This document shows positions 54,347 to 62,385 of a stretch of DNA of 64,000 nucleotides, in pieces. Under the pieces are notes generated by a model, which saw nothing but the letters and a program-made list of their open reading frames with translations, did no database searches and was not told the origin of the DNA. The translations under genes were made by a program, and so were the position numbers. Source of the DNA: Chitinophaga sp. sic0106 (GTDB lineage Bacteria > Bacteroidota > Bacteroidia > Chitinophagales > Chitinophagaceae); assembly GCF_019219075.1 (NCBI RefSeq), contig NZ_JAHUWJ010000017.1:81825-145824 (forward strand), given 5' to 3'. Each line of letters begins with the position of its first letter. Positions within the stretch are counted from its first letter, which is position 1.

Positions 54347-54365
54347 GCAAAATCCAGGATTTTGC
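54347..54365. promoter_or_regulatory. Perfect 19-nt palindrome, possible operator
   Basis: GCAAAATCC-A-GGATTTTGC in the 283-bp gap upstream of the exported oxidoreductase gene. The rest of the gap shows only the aroC terminator. Confidence 0.4.
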
Positions 54366-54458
54366 TTTTGGACTTCCGTACAATGGCAGTGGAATAAGTG
54401 AAACTGAGTATTGTCCCATAAAACTGTTTCGTTCTCCTGAGTTTGGCAAAAAAACAGC

Positions 54459-54488
54459 ACAAAAAAAGCCGACCCTCCCGGGCCGGCT
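54459..54488 (-). terminator. Terminator of the aromatic operon
   Basis: A 9-bp stem (54467-54475 with 54480-54488, one G-U on the minus strand, loop of 4) followed on that strand by seven T, 27 bp past the aroC stop. Confidence 0.9.
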
Positions 54489-54514
54489 CCTTCTGCTAAT
54501 ATTTCAATCTGTAC

Positions 54515-55516
54515 TTACGCCTGCTTAAACACCCGCGGCCTGCGTTGCTCCAGCAGCATAAAATCTGCCAGCACCATTGCAGTCACCGCTTCCAGCACTA
54601 CCGGCACACGCAGTGCAATACACAAATCATGACGACCTTTTACACTAAACGTTTCCACCTCGCCGCTCTTAATATTGAGGGTTTGCTGTTCCTTAGGGGT
54701 ACTGGAAGTTGGTTTCACGGCTATACGAAAAACCAGCTGGTTGCCATTGCTGATACCACCTACCACACCACCGGCGTGATTCGTAGCTGTTTTCCCGGTT
54801 TTATCCAGGATAGGATCATTATGCTCCAGGCCTTTCATCTTTGCAGCTGCAAAGCCAGCACCGAATTCAATGCCCTTGATAGCCGGGATGGCAAATACCG
54901 CGTGGGCCAGACTCGACTCCAAAGAATCGAAGAAAGGCTCGCCCAGGCCGATAGGTAAGCCATCTACCGTACATTCTACAATCCCTCCTACGGAATCCTT
55001 GGCCGCAATAGCTGCTTCCAGGCCTGCTTCCGGGTCAGGGTTGCCCCCTACTTCGGTAATGTAGGCATTCACCTTTACGGTATCTCCCAGGATCTTTTTG
55101 GCAATCACACCTGCCGCTACCAGGTTCAGGGTAAGGCGACCACTAAAGTGACCACCTCCCCGGTAATCTTCAAAACCACCATATTTTTCAGTGGCTACAA
55201 AGTCGGCATGGCCCGGACGCGGAAACTCCCGCAGTTTCTCATAATCCGTGCTACGGGTATTGTTGTTTTCAAACATAATGGTCACCGGCGCACCAGTGGT
55301 ATAATCATTGAAAACACCTGATTTCAGGAAAGGGAGATCTTCTTCCTTACGGGGAGTAGTGCCTCTTGAGCCACCTTTGCGCCTTTCCAGGTCTGCCAGG
55401 AAATCTTCCTGCTTCAGGGGAACACCGGCAGGCACACCGTCGATATTTACACCAACGCTGGCGCCATGGGATTCTCCGAATACATTAACCCTGAATAATC
55501 TGCCAAAACTGTTCAC
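54515..55516 (-). CDS. aroC: Chorismate synthase
   Basis: Last step of the shikimate pathway, converting EPSP to chorismate with reduced FMN. The 333 residues show the family motifs FGESHGASVGVNIDGVPAG (14-32), RPGHADFVATEKYG and RGGGHFSGRLTLNLVAAG. The C-terminal CIALRVPVVLEAVTAMVLADF is also typical. It is slightly shorter than the E. coli protein (361). Last gene of the operon, 37 bp after aroA. Confidence 0.96.
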   Translation of the reverse strand: MNSFGRLFRVNVFGESHGASVGVNIDGVPAGVPLKQEDFLADLERRKGGSRGTTPRKEEDLPFLKSGVFNDYTTGAPVTIMFENNNTRSTDYEKLREFPRPGHADFVATEKYGGFEDYRGGGHFSGRLTLNLVAAGVIAKKILGDTVKVNAYITEVGGNPDPEAGLEAAIAAKDSVGGIVECTVDGLPIGLGEPFFDSLESSLAHAVFAIPAIKGIEFGAGFAAAKMKGLEHNDPILDKTGKTATNHAGGVVGGISNGNQLVFRIAVKPTSSTPKEQQTLNIKSGEVETFSVKGRHDLCIALRVPVVLEAVTAMVLADFMLLEQRRPRVFKQA

Positions 55517-55553
55517 ACACTATTATTTTAAGATGAATATTGTTGATAATCCT

Positions 55554-56822
55554 TTAAGCATTTACCGCTACGTCTACTTTACCGCCGATCGTTTGCAGGT
55601 GATCGTAGAACTCAGGATATGATTTGTTGATCGCTTCTGCATGTTCAATTACAACCGGAGCATCTGCCGTTAATGCTGCCACTGCACAAGCCATGGCAAT
55701 ACGGTGATCGTTGTGTGAGCTTACGGTAGCACCTTTGATACCAGTTCCGCCATGGACCAGCATTTCGTCGCCGTTGAGCTCAATTACAATACCCATCTTC
55801 CCAAATTCCTGTTGCAGGGTAATACCACGGTCACTCTCTTTGTGCGCCAAACGGCTCACTCCCAGAATTTTCGTAGTGCCCTTACAGTTAGCAGCCAGTG
55901 CTACCAGCGGCGGAAACAGATCCGGACAATCAGTAGCATCAAACTCAAAAGCTTTCAACCCATCTTTTTCAATGTTGATGGTAAACATGCCCGGCATCAG
56001 GTAAGCCCCTGCGCTGCGCAATGCGTCCAGAATAGCTTTATCGGATTGAGCAGATTCGGTGTTGAGATGATGTACTTCCGCTTTTCCCGCCACAGCAGCG
56101 GCTACCAGCAAAAAGGCAGCGCCACTCCAGTCCCCTTCCACGGTATAATCCTTTGCTTGATATTGTTGTTTTTTACCGAAATGGAAGGTTTCAAAATTTT
56201 GTTGCTGAACGTTCACACCAAAGTGCGACATCAGTTGTAAGGTTAACGCAATGTATGGTTTGCTTTTCAGGTCCTGCACGGTGATAGTCACCTCTTCTGC
56301 ATTAGCACCATAAGCCATCAGCAGGCCAGTCAGAAACTGTGAGCTCAGACTGCCGTCAATGGTAATATCCTTCGGCTGCAGCGGTCCCTGTATATGCAGT
56401 GGCAGCTTGCCTTCGCGGGAAGTGATTTTCACATCCAGCTGCGGCAGTACTTCCTCAAAAAAGTTCATCGGACGGGTAGTTAAACTACCATGGCCGTTAA
56501 TAGTAATTGGCTGAGATGCCAGCGCCGCAATAGGCGTAAACATACGGATGCCCAGTCCGGACTCCCCGCAGTTGATCTCATCAAAACGTGGCTGTATGCC
56601 ATTGCTGCTGATCTCAATCAGTTCAGGCTTACGGATTACCGTGGCGCCGAGTTTTTCGGCCACATCCAGCGCTGCCAGGCAATCGTTGCTCAGGCCTGGA
56701 TTACGGATAATGCTCTTTCCATTTGCCAGCAGGGCAGCTGCTACCGCACGCTGCATGGCGCTTTTAGATGGATTGGCCGTAACCGTTCCGGAAATGCTGG
56801 CGGGTGATACAGTAACTTGCAT
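55554..56822 (-). CDS. aroA: 3-phosphoshikimate 1-carboxyvinyltransferase (EPSP synthase)
   Basis: Adds the enolpyruvyl group to shikimate-3-phosphate. 422 residues with PSKSAMQRAVAAALLANG (substrate-binding Lys/Ser), GESGLGIRMF, and the C-terminal RLAHKESDRGITLQQ and HNDHRIAMACAVAAL signatures. The domain order is complete. It sits between aroB and aroC with 37-bp gaps on each side, all on the minus strand. Confidence 0.95.
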   Translation of the reverse strand: MQVTVSPASISGTVTANPSKSAMQRAVAAALLANGKSIIRNPGLSNDCLAALDVAEKLGATVIRKPELIEISSNGIQPRFDEINCGESGLGIRMFTPIAALASQPITINGHGSLTTRPMNFFEEVLPQLDVKITSREGKLPLHIQGPLQPKDITIDGSLSSQFLTGLLMAYGANAEEVTITVQDLKSKPYIALTLQLMSHFGVNVQQQNFETFHFGKKQQYQAKDYTVEGDWSGAAFLLVAAAVAGKAEVHHLNTESAQSDKAILDALRSAGAYLMPGMFTINIEKDGLKAFEFDATDCPDLFPPLVALAANCKGTTKILGVSRLAHKESDRGITLQQEFGKMGIVIELNGDEMLVHGGTGIKGATVSSHNDHRIAMACAVAALTADAPVVIEHAEAINKSYPEFYDHLQTIGGKVDVAVNA

Positions 56823-56859
56823 ATAATTCGTATAGCCGTTTTAGTTAGTTAGAAAAAAT

Positions 56860-57885
56860 TTACAACTGCTCCATCATTGACTTCAGCTCAGTAATAGGAA
56901 CCGCCTTGGTCGTAGCCTTTCCTATCGTTTCCAGCAACACAAAGTGAATATCATTCTTCTCCCGCTTTTTATCCAGCTTAAAGATATCGTACACGGCATC
57001 TTTATCTGACGTAAAGGCAACAGGCAGTTGGTAATCTGTAATCAATTTAATTAGCCGGGCAGTTTGTTCCTTCGGGAAACCCATCAGCAGCTCGGAGAAA
57101 CGTGCTGCTGCCACCATCCCTATTGCCACAGCGTTACCATGTGCAATATGCTCCAGCTTTTCTACCGCATGGCCAAGCGTATGCCCGAAGTTGAGCCAGC
57201 GGCGCGGTCCAGTTTCAAACTCATCTTCCAGCACCACCTTTGTTTTCGCATCCACAGATTTCTCTACCAGGTACTGTAATACTTCCACATCGCGGGCCAG
57301 GGCTTTCTCTTTATTTTGTTCGAGGTAATCAAATAACTCCGCATCCATGATACAGGCGTACTTGATGATCTCTGCAAAACCGTTATGCCATTCTTCATCC
57401 GGCATAGATAACGGTAAGGTATAATCGAAGAGAATAAATTCAGGCTGTGTAATGGTGCCCAGTAAGTTCTTCAGTTTACCATGACTCACGCCATTCTTCC
57501 CACCGATGCTTGCATCTACCTGCGCAAGCAGCGTAGTTGGCACAAAGCCGAATGGTATGCCACGCATATAAATACTGGCGGCAAACCCGGCCACATCCGT
57601 CATCATACCACCGCCAATGCCTACCAGGGTAGTTTTGCGGTCGGCCTCAAAACTGATGAGCCCATCGATGATCTTTTCCACAGTACTCATGTTTTTCACA
57701 TCTTCTCCTGCGGAAACAACGATCTTTTTCCAGTCGCGCAATTTATCCCCGTGATACCGCTCTACGTTTTCGTCAATAACGAGTACGGAACGATTTTTAT
57801 CCACGTGGTTGCCCAGTTGCAGCAGGCTCTCGCCAAGAAAATAGCGGGAGGCCTGCTGCTTGAATTGGTGCGTTTGTATTTTCAT
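56860..57885 (-). CDS. aroB: 3-dehydroquinate synthase
   Basis: Converts DAHP to 3-dehydroquinate with NAD and a divalent metal. 341 residues with GIGGGMMTDVAGFAASIYMRG (NAD and Lys region), VPTTLLAQVDASIGGKNG, and the metal ligands in GFAEIIKYACI and NFGHTLGHAVEKL. It lies 6 bp after the DAHP synthase-chorismate mutase gene, so the two are tightly coupled. Confidence 0.96.
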   Translation of the reverse strand: MKIQTHQFKQQASRYFLGESLLQLGNHVDKNRSVLVIDENVERYHGDKLRDWKKIVVSAGEDVKNMSTVEKIIDGLISFEADRKTTLVGIGGGMMTDVAGFAASIYMRGIPFGFVPTTLLAQVDASIGGKNGVSHGKLKNLLGTITQPEFILFDYTLPLSMPDEEWHNGFAEIIKYACIMDAELFDYLEQNKEKALARDVEVLQYLVEKSVDAKTKVVLEDEFETGPRRWLNFGHTLGHAVEKLEHIAHGNAVAIGMVAAARFSELLMGFPKEQTARLIKLITDYQLPVAFTSDKDAVYDIFKLDKKREKNDIHFVLLETIGKATTKAVPITELKSMMEQL

Positions 57886-57891
57886 ACCTGC

Positions 57892-59001
57892 TTACTTGTC
57901 TTCGTTCATGATCCTGTTCTGGCGGTTGATGGACTCCAGGTGAACAGCATCAAAGTATTTGGTAATGAATTCTTTTGTGAGACCCAGTTTCTCGCCTTTA
58001 GCGATGCTGCGTTCCAGGATTTCATTCCAACGGTTAGTTTGCAGGATGGTGATATTATTTTCTTTTTTGTACTGGCCGATTTTCTCTGCAATTTTCATAC
58101 GGTTGCCCAGCAGCAGCATGATTTCATCATCTACCTGGTTGATTTGCGCACGCAGTTTTTCCAGGGCAGAGTTGAAGTCTTTCTTATCGGTGTGCTCACG
58201 ACGCCATACCATACCGTCGAGGATTTCTGCCAGTCTTTCAGGTGTAACCTGTTGTTTGGCATCGCTCCATGCGTTATCCGGATCGATGTGGGTTTCCAGC
58301 ATCAGACCATCGTAATCCAGGTCGATTGCTTCCTGAGAAACTTCCTGCAGGATATCGCGGCGGCCGGAGATATGGCTTGGATCGCAGATCATTGGAAGTT
58401 CAGGCATGCGACGTTTCAGTTCGATTGCCAGGTGCCACATTGGAGCATTGCGGTATGTAGTGTTACCATAGCTGGAGAAGCCACGATGGATCAGGCCTAC
58501 TTTACTAATACCAGCTTTCTGAATTCTTTCCACAGCGCCGAGCCAGAGTTCCAGATCAGGGTTGATCGGGTTTTTGATCAGCACAGTAGTATCCACACCT
58601 TTCAGCGCGTCAGCCACTTCCTGTACAGAGAAAGGATTCACAGTAGTACGGGCTCCTACCCACAGGATGTCCACACCAAAGTGCAGGGCATCTTCCACTT
58701 GTTTAGCGGTAGCTACTTCCACTGCTACTGGTAAGCCGGTCAGTTCTTTGGCTTTCTGTAACCAAGGTAAACCTTTGGTACCAATACCTTCGAAAGAACC
58801 CGGACGGGTACGTGGTTTCCAGATACCGGCGCGTAAAACGTCCACTTTACCTGTTTTCTGTAATCTCAGTGCGGTAGCGAGTACCTGCTCCTCTGTTTCT
58901 GCACTGCAAGGGCCGGAAATGATCAACGGCTTTTTATCCGATGAAGGATCGGAGAATTTGGTGTTAGCAAGAATTTGCTCCATTGTGGTATGCTGTTCCA
59001 T
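57892..59001 (-). CDS. Fused DAHP synthase - chorismate mutase
   Basis: 369 residues. Residues about 10-265 are a KDO8PS-like (type I-beta) DAHP synthase: IISGPCSAETEEQ, RAGIWKPRTRPGSFEGIG, IHRGFSSYGN and CDPSHISGRRD. Residues about 280-365 are an AroQ-type chorismate mutase (LEKLRAQINQVDDEIMLLLGNR, then KIAEKIGQYKK). The fusion joins the first step of the pathway to the branch to Phe/Tyr; chorismate-mutase-linked DAHP synthases are commonly inhibited by prephenate. Order in the operon: tyrA, this gene, aroB. Confidence 0.94.
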   Translation of the reverse strand: MEQHTTMEQILANTKFSDPSSDKKPLIISGPCSAETEEQVLATALRLQKTGKVDVLRAGIWKPRTRPGSFEGIGTKGLPWLQKAKELTGLPVAVEVATAKQVEDALHFGVDILWVGARTTVNPFSVQEVADALKGVDTTVLIKNPINPDLELWLGAVERIQKAGISKVGLIHRGFSSYGNTTYRNAPMWHLAIELKRRMPELPMICDPSHISGRRDILQEVSQEAIDLDYDGLMLETHIDPDNAWSDAKQQVTPERLAEILDGMVWRREHTDKKDFNSALEKLRAQINQVDDEIMLLLGNRMKIAEKIGQYKKENNITILQTNRWNEILERSIAKGEKLGLTKEFITKYFDAVHLESINRQNRIMNEDK

Positions 59002-59035
59002 AGTATTAAGTTACTGCGTTTAAGTAGATTTTATG

Positions 59036-59878
59036 TTATTTCAGGATTTTCCTGATTTTGTTTGATTTCTGAATGAGTTTGTAAATGGTATCGTAATCCT
59101 CTTCTTCGAGCAATGTTTTCATCTGTTCCAGCTGGTGAATATGTTCTTCCAGCACGTCCAGCACATTGTTGCGGTTATGTTTGAAGATGGGCACCCACAT
59201 ATCCGGAGAGCTTTTCGCCAGGCGCACGGTAGATTCAAAACCACCGCTTGCCAGTTCAAAAATGCGTCCCTGTTCCTTTTCCTTCTTTAATACGGTCAGT
59301 GCCAGTGCAAAGGAGGTGATATGGGAGATGTGGGAGATGTAGGCCGTATGCAGGTCATGCTCTTCCGCATTCATATATACGGTGCGCATTTGTAACCTAT
59401 CCACCATATTTTCAATCATTTCCAGTGCATCTTCGTCACTGTTTTTCACATCACACAGTACAATCGTTTTGTTCGTGAAAAGGTTTTGTACAGCAGCTTC
59501 TGGCCCGGAATACTCCGTGCCGGCCATCGGATGGGCGGCTACAAAGCGACCTCTGTTGGGATGACCGGCAACGAGTTGCAGAATGATGTTTTTAGTTGAT
59601 CCTACATCCATGATAACCTGTCCTGGCTTCACTTTATCCATGATCTGCGGTAACAGTTTCAGCAAACCATCTACAGGTATGGCCAGTACGATCAGGTCAC
59701 TACGTTCGAGTGCGGCATCCAATGTGGCTGCCTCATCGATGATGCCCAGCTCTTTGGCACGCGCCAGGTGTGCGGCTGACTGGTCTACACCGATGACATG
59801 CTGCGCCACTCCCTTTTCTTTCAGGGAGATGGCCAGTGAGCCACCGATCAAACCCGTTCCTATTACTGTTGCTATCAT
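59036..59878 (-). CDS. tyrA: Prephenate dehydrogenase
   Basis: Makes 4-hydroxyphenylpyruvate for tyrosine. 280 residues with the NAD fold TVIGTGLIGGSLAISLKEKG, then VMDVGSTKN, AAHPMAGTEYSG (active-site His) and HDLHTAYISHISHITSFALA. The C-terminal tail (230-280) is helical and charged. ATG 59878 is chosen because the fold starts right there; the alternative at 59926 overlaps the upstream aminotransferase. No ACT domain is present. Confidence 0.94.
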   Translation of the reverse strand: MIATVIGTGLIGGSLAISLKEKGVAQHVIGVDQSAAHLARAKELGIIDEAATLDAALERSDLIVLAIPVDGLLKLLPQIMDKVKPGQVIMDVGSTKNIILQLVAGHPNRGRFVAAHPMAGTEYSGPEAAVQNLFTNKTIVLCDVKNSDEDALEMIENMVDRLQMRTVYMNAEEHDLHTAYISHISHITSFALALTVLKKEKEQGRIFELASGGFESTVRLAKSSPDMWVPIFKHNRNNVLDVLEEHIHQLEQMKTLLEEEDYDTIYKLIQKSNKIRKILK

Positions 59879-59882
59879 CGTT

Positions 59883-61049
59883 TTATTTATTGAGTGCTGT
59901 TTGAATTCTTGAGATGGCCTCGTCAAATACTTTAACGTCCTGACAAAGACTCACCCTGATATAGCCGTTACCGTTACTGCCAAAGATGCCACCAGGAGTG
60001 ATGAACACGCGTGCATCGTACAATACTTTATCGCTCAGTTCATAACCAGTCTGAAATGCAGCGGGGATCTTCGCCCATACGAACATGCCTACCTGGTTGG
60101 TATCGTATTCGCAGTGCAGCATATCCAGCAGTTGGAATACTTTTTCTCTGCGTGCACGGTAGATGGCGTTGAGTGAATCGTACCAGTCTTTCCCGAGCTC
60201 CAGTGCTTTTACAGCGGCCATTTGCAGTGGCTGGAACATCCCTGAGTCCATATTGCTTTTGAATCGCAGTACTTCGTTAAGGAATTCCGCTTTTCCCACC
60301 AGCATGCCTACACGCCATCCGGCCATGTTGGATGATTTGCTGAGGGAGTTTAATTCCAGTACAACGTCCATGGCGCCTTCTTCCTGGAGGAGGCTCACCG
60401 GCTCATCATTCAGGATAAAGCTGTACGGATTATCGTGGCAAATGAGGATGTTATGTGCTTTACCGAAGGCGATCAGCTTTTTGGCGAATTCGCGGGTAGC
60501 TTTAGCGCCGGTAGGCATATTCGGGTAATTTACCCACATTAATTTCACTTTGCTCAGGTCCGTGTTGGCCAGTGCGTCGAGATCAGGCAGCCAGTTATTT
60601 TCGGCGGTGAGATCATAATCTCTGACAGTAGCACCACTTAGATTAACGGCAGAGCGGTAGGTTGGATAACCTGGATTAGGCACCAGTGCTTCGTCGCCGG
60701 TTTGCAGGTAGGTCATGCAGATGTGCATGATCCCTTCTTTGGAACCGATGAGTGGCAGCACTTCCGTATCCGGGTTCAGCGTCACGTGATAAAAGCGGTG
60801 GTACCAGTCGGCCATGGCTTTACGCAGTGCAGGAATACCTTTATAGCCCTGATAAGCGTGCGTGTTTGGGAGGGCTGCATTGGTGTGCAGTGCTTCCACT
60901 ACGGATGGGTGCGGAGGGAGATCGGGGCTACCGATACCGAGGTTAATTACCCTGGTTCCTTCCTGGTTCATCTGTTCTATTTCGCGCAGCTTCTTAGAGA
61001 AGTAGTATTCTTCCGTGCCTTGTAATCTTTTAGCTACCTGTATCTGCAT
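59883..61049 (-). CDS. Class I/II aminotransferase, probably aromatic or aspartate type
   Basis: 388 residues of fold-type I PLP enzyme with NLGIGSPDLPPHP, NYPNMPTGAKAT and the PLP Lys in LNSLSKSSNMAGWRVG. Its place between pheA and tyrA suggests that it transaminates phenylpyruvate and 4-hydroxyphenylpyruvate (or prephenate). Homologues are often named LL-diaminopimelate aminotransferase or AspC, so specificity is inferred from context. It lies 9 bp from pheA and 4 bp from tyrA. Confidence 0.9.
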   Translation of the reverse strand: MQIQVAKRLQGTEEYYFSKKLREIEQMNQEGTRVINLGIGSPDLPPHPSVVEALHTNAALPNTHAYQGYKGIPALRKAMADWYHRFYHVTLNPDTEVLPLIGSKEGIMHICMTYLQTGDEALVPNPGYPTYRSAVNLSGATVRDYDLTAENNWLPDLDALANTDLSKVKLMWVNYPNMPTGAKATREFAKKLIAFGKAHNILICHDNPYSFILNDEPVSLLQEEGAMDVVLELNSLSKSSNMAGWRVGMLVGKAEFLNEVLRFKSNMDSGMFQPLQMAAVKALELGKDWYDSLNAIYRARREKVFQLLDMLHCEYDTNQVGMFVWAKIPAAFQTGYELSDKVLYDARVFITPGGIFGSNGNGYIRVSLCQDVKVFDEAISRIQTALNK

Positions 61050-61058
61050 ATAATCGGC

Positions 61059-61883
61059 TTAATGAGTTTTACCTTTTTTATAGATACCTAACACTTTGAG
61101 GTGTTCGGTATGTTGTTCAATTTCTTTGAGTGCTTTCTGGAAGCTTTCCAGGTTTTCGAATTCCATATCGGCGTGGAAGTAGTAGTTCCATACTTTGGCC
61201 GGGATGGGGAAAGATTGCAGTTTGGATAAGTTGATCCCTGCGTTGGCAATTCGGGTAAGCACTTCTGCGAGACTGCCTCTTTCATGACTTGTTTGAAAAT
61301 ACACGGATGCTTTGTTAGCGTCTGGTGCGGTTTCTACCGGATTCTTGGAGATGGCAAGGAATCGGGTATAGTTGTTTTTATTGGTATGAATATTTGGAGC
61401 GATGATATCGAGTTCAAATATTTCAGCGGCCAGTTTGCCGGCGATGGCTGCGGTAGATTTTAATTTTTTGCTTCGAACATGTTTAGCGCTGAGGGCGGTA
61501 TCTTCTGTTTCTACCAATTTGATGTGGGGATATTTTTCCAGGAAGTCCATACACTGCAATAATGCCATTGGGTGGGAGTGTACTTCTCTGATATCGTCCA
61601 TGGTTTGTCCGGGTAATACCATCAGGTGTTGATTGATCTGCAGGTAGATTTCCCCGGTGACGTGCAGCCCTGAGTTTTTGATAAGGCTGTAGTTCGGTAA
61701 GATGCTGCCGGCGATGGAGTTTTCGATGGCCATGATGCCTGCATCAACGTCAGGCTGAGATTTAACTTTTCTGACCAGCTCAGCGAAGGATGCGCAACAT
61801 TCTATTTCGGTATTTTTCCCGAAATATGACTGAGCAGCCACCTGGTGGAAACATCCTTCAAACCCCTGAATCGCAATTTTCAT
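61059..61883 (-). CDS. pheA: Prephenate dehydratase with ACT domain
   Basis: Converts prephenate to phenylpyruvate. 274 residues: the catalytic domain (1-185, IAIQGFEGCFHQVAAQSYFG, PDVDAGIMAIENSIAGSI, NNYTRFLAI with the TRF motif) and an ACT domain (about 195-270, HERGSLAEVLTRIANAGINLSKL) that usually binds Phe for feedback inhibition. The usual ESRP motif of the ACT part reads QSFP here. First structural gene of the operon, preceded by a 370-nt leader with two attenuators. Confidence 0.95.
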   Translation of the reverse strand: MKIAIQGFEGCFHQVAAQSYFGKNTEIECCASFAELVRKVKSQPDVDAGIMAIENSIAGSILPNYSLIKNSGLHVTGEIYLQINQHLMVLPGQTMDDIREVHSHPMALLQCMDFLEKYPHIKLVETEDTALSAKHVRSKKLKSTAAIAGKLAAEIFELDIIAPNIHTNKNNYTRFLAISKNPVETAPDANKASVYFQTSHERGSLAEVLTRIANAGINLSKLQSFPIPAKVWNYYFHADMEFENLESFQKALKEIEQHTEHLKVLGIYKKGKTH

Positions 61884-61943
61884 GTTTAATTAGTTGATTT
61901 TTATATTTTTTTAGTTGTTGTAGCAACTAGTTACCTGAAACAG

Positions 61944-61969
61944 AAAGGGCCCCGACAACGGGACCCTTT
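61944..61969 (-). terminator. Attenuator hairpin 2 of the aromatic operon
   Basis: An 11-bp stem (61944-61954 with 61959-61969, loop of 4, one G-U on the minus strand) followed by a broken T-tract (CTGTTTC). Segment GGGGAC (62012-62017, inside leader peptide 2) can pair with GTCCC in the first arm as an antiterminator. Weaker than attenuator 1. Confidence 0.65.
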
Positions 61970-61998
61970 GCTTTAAACTTGTTATATGTTAAGTTCGA

Positions 61999-62079
61999 TT
62001 ATCGCAAACGAGTCCCCGGCTTCTTCGCATAAAAGAAGTAAGAGAAATAATAAAAAAAATACGTTGTGAATTTTGACAT
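61999..62079 (-). CDS. Aromatic leader peptide 2 (26 residues)
   Basis: ATG at 62079, TAA at 61999-62001. The first 17 residues read MSKFTTYFFYYFSYFFY, with 6 Phe and 5 Tyr; the remaining nine are basic and small (AKKPGTRLR). No Trp. It starts about 20 nt after the T-run of attenuator 1 and ends 30 nt before attenuator 2. The density of Phe/Tyr codons upstream of a hairpin and of pheA identifies it as a ribosome-stalling sensor. Confidence 0.85.
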   Translation of the reverse strand: MSKFTTYFFYYFSYFFYAKKPGTRLR

Positions 62080-62098
62080 ATAATATTTATTGCTAAAA

Positions 62099-62130
62099 TT
62101 AAAAAAGGCCCCCCGTTTCGCGGGAGGCCT
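62099..62130 (-). terminator. Attenuator 1 terminator of the aromatic operon
   Basis: A 10-bp stem (62106-62115 with 62121-62130, one G-U on the minus strand, 5-nt loop) followed on the minus strand by six T. The first arm CCTCCC (62122-62127) is complementary to GGGAGG (62166-62171) directly after leader peptide 1, which gives the antiterminator. Confidence 0.9.
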
Positions 62131-62170
62131 CTTTTGTAGTTTCTTTTATCTTAGTTTACAAACGACCTCC

Positions 62171-62230
62171 CTATTCCTGGTACCAGAAATAATAAAAGCC
62201 AAAAAAACCGAAAGTCGTCTGTGATGTCAT
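62171..62230 (-). CDS. Aromatic leader peptide 1 (19 residues)
   Basis: MTSQTTFGFFGFYYFWYQE, ATG at 62230, TAG at 62171-62173. Nine of the last 13 residues are Phe, Tyr or Trp. The A-rich CAAAAAGAA before the ATG fits Bacteroidota initiation. Bases 62212-62220 (codons 4-6) can pair with 62160-62168 just past the stop, and the latter overlaps the GGGAGG antiterminator strand. These are the parts of a classical 1:2 / 2:3 / 3:4 attenuator. The promoter lies 20 bp upstream. Confidence 0.92.
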   Translation of the reverse strand: MTSQTTFGFFGFYYFWYQE

Positions 62231-62249
62231 TTCTTTTTGAATTGTGGAA

Positions 62250-62279
62250 CAAAAATACAACTGGATTTTAATTATCCAA
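62250..62279 (-). promoter_or_regulatory. Promoter of the aromatic amino-acid operon
   Basis: On the minus strand, TTG (62277-62279), 19 nt, then TATTTTTG (62250-62257), an exact Bacteroidota pattern. Transcription would start near 62243, just before leader peptide 1. The bases 62280-62385 between this promoter and the next gene show nothing else. Confidence 0.85.
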
Positions 62280-62385
62280 CACCTACAAGTGAAAAATACA
62301 ATTATTTCAACAACAGGCTTAATTTTTTGAATAAAATCTAATAAATAGAAAACCGGGAGGGGGTTAGAAAGGGTAAATGAGGGGA

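Noticed and set aside
54221..54462. Two overlapping 70-80 codon minus-strand frames
   Set aside because: They are Phe/Cys/Gln-rich by chance in AT-rich intergenic DNA and overlap the palindrome and the region upstream of the oxidoreductase gene.
57481..58734. 417-codon frame antisense to aroB and the DAHP synthase gene
   Set aside because: His/Phe/Gln-rich shadow of two certain genes.
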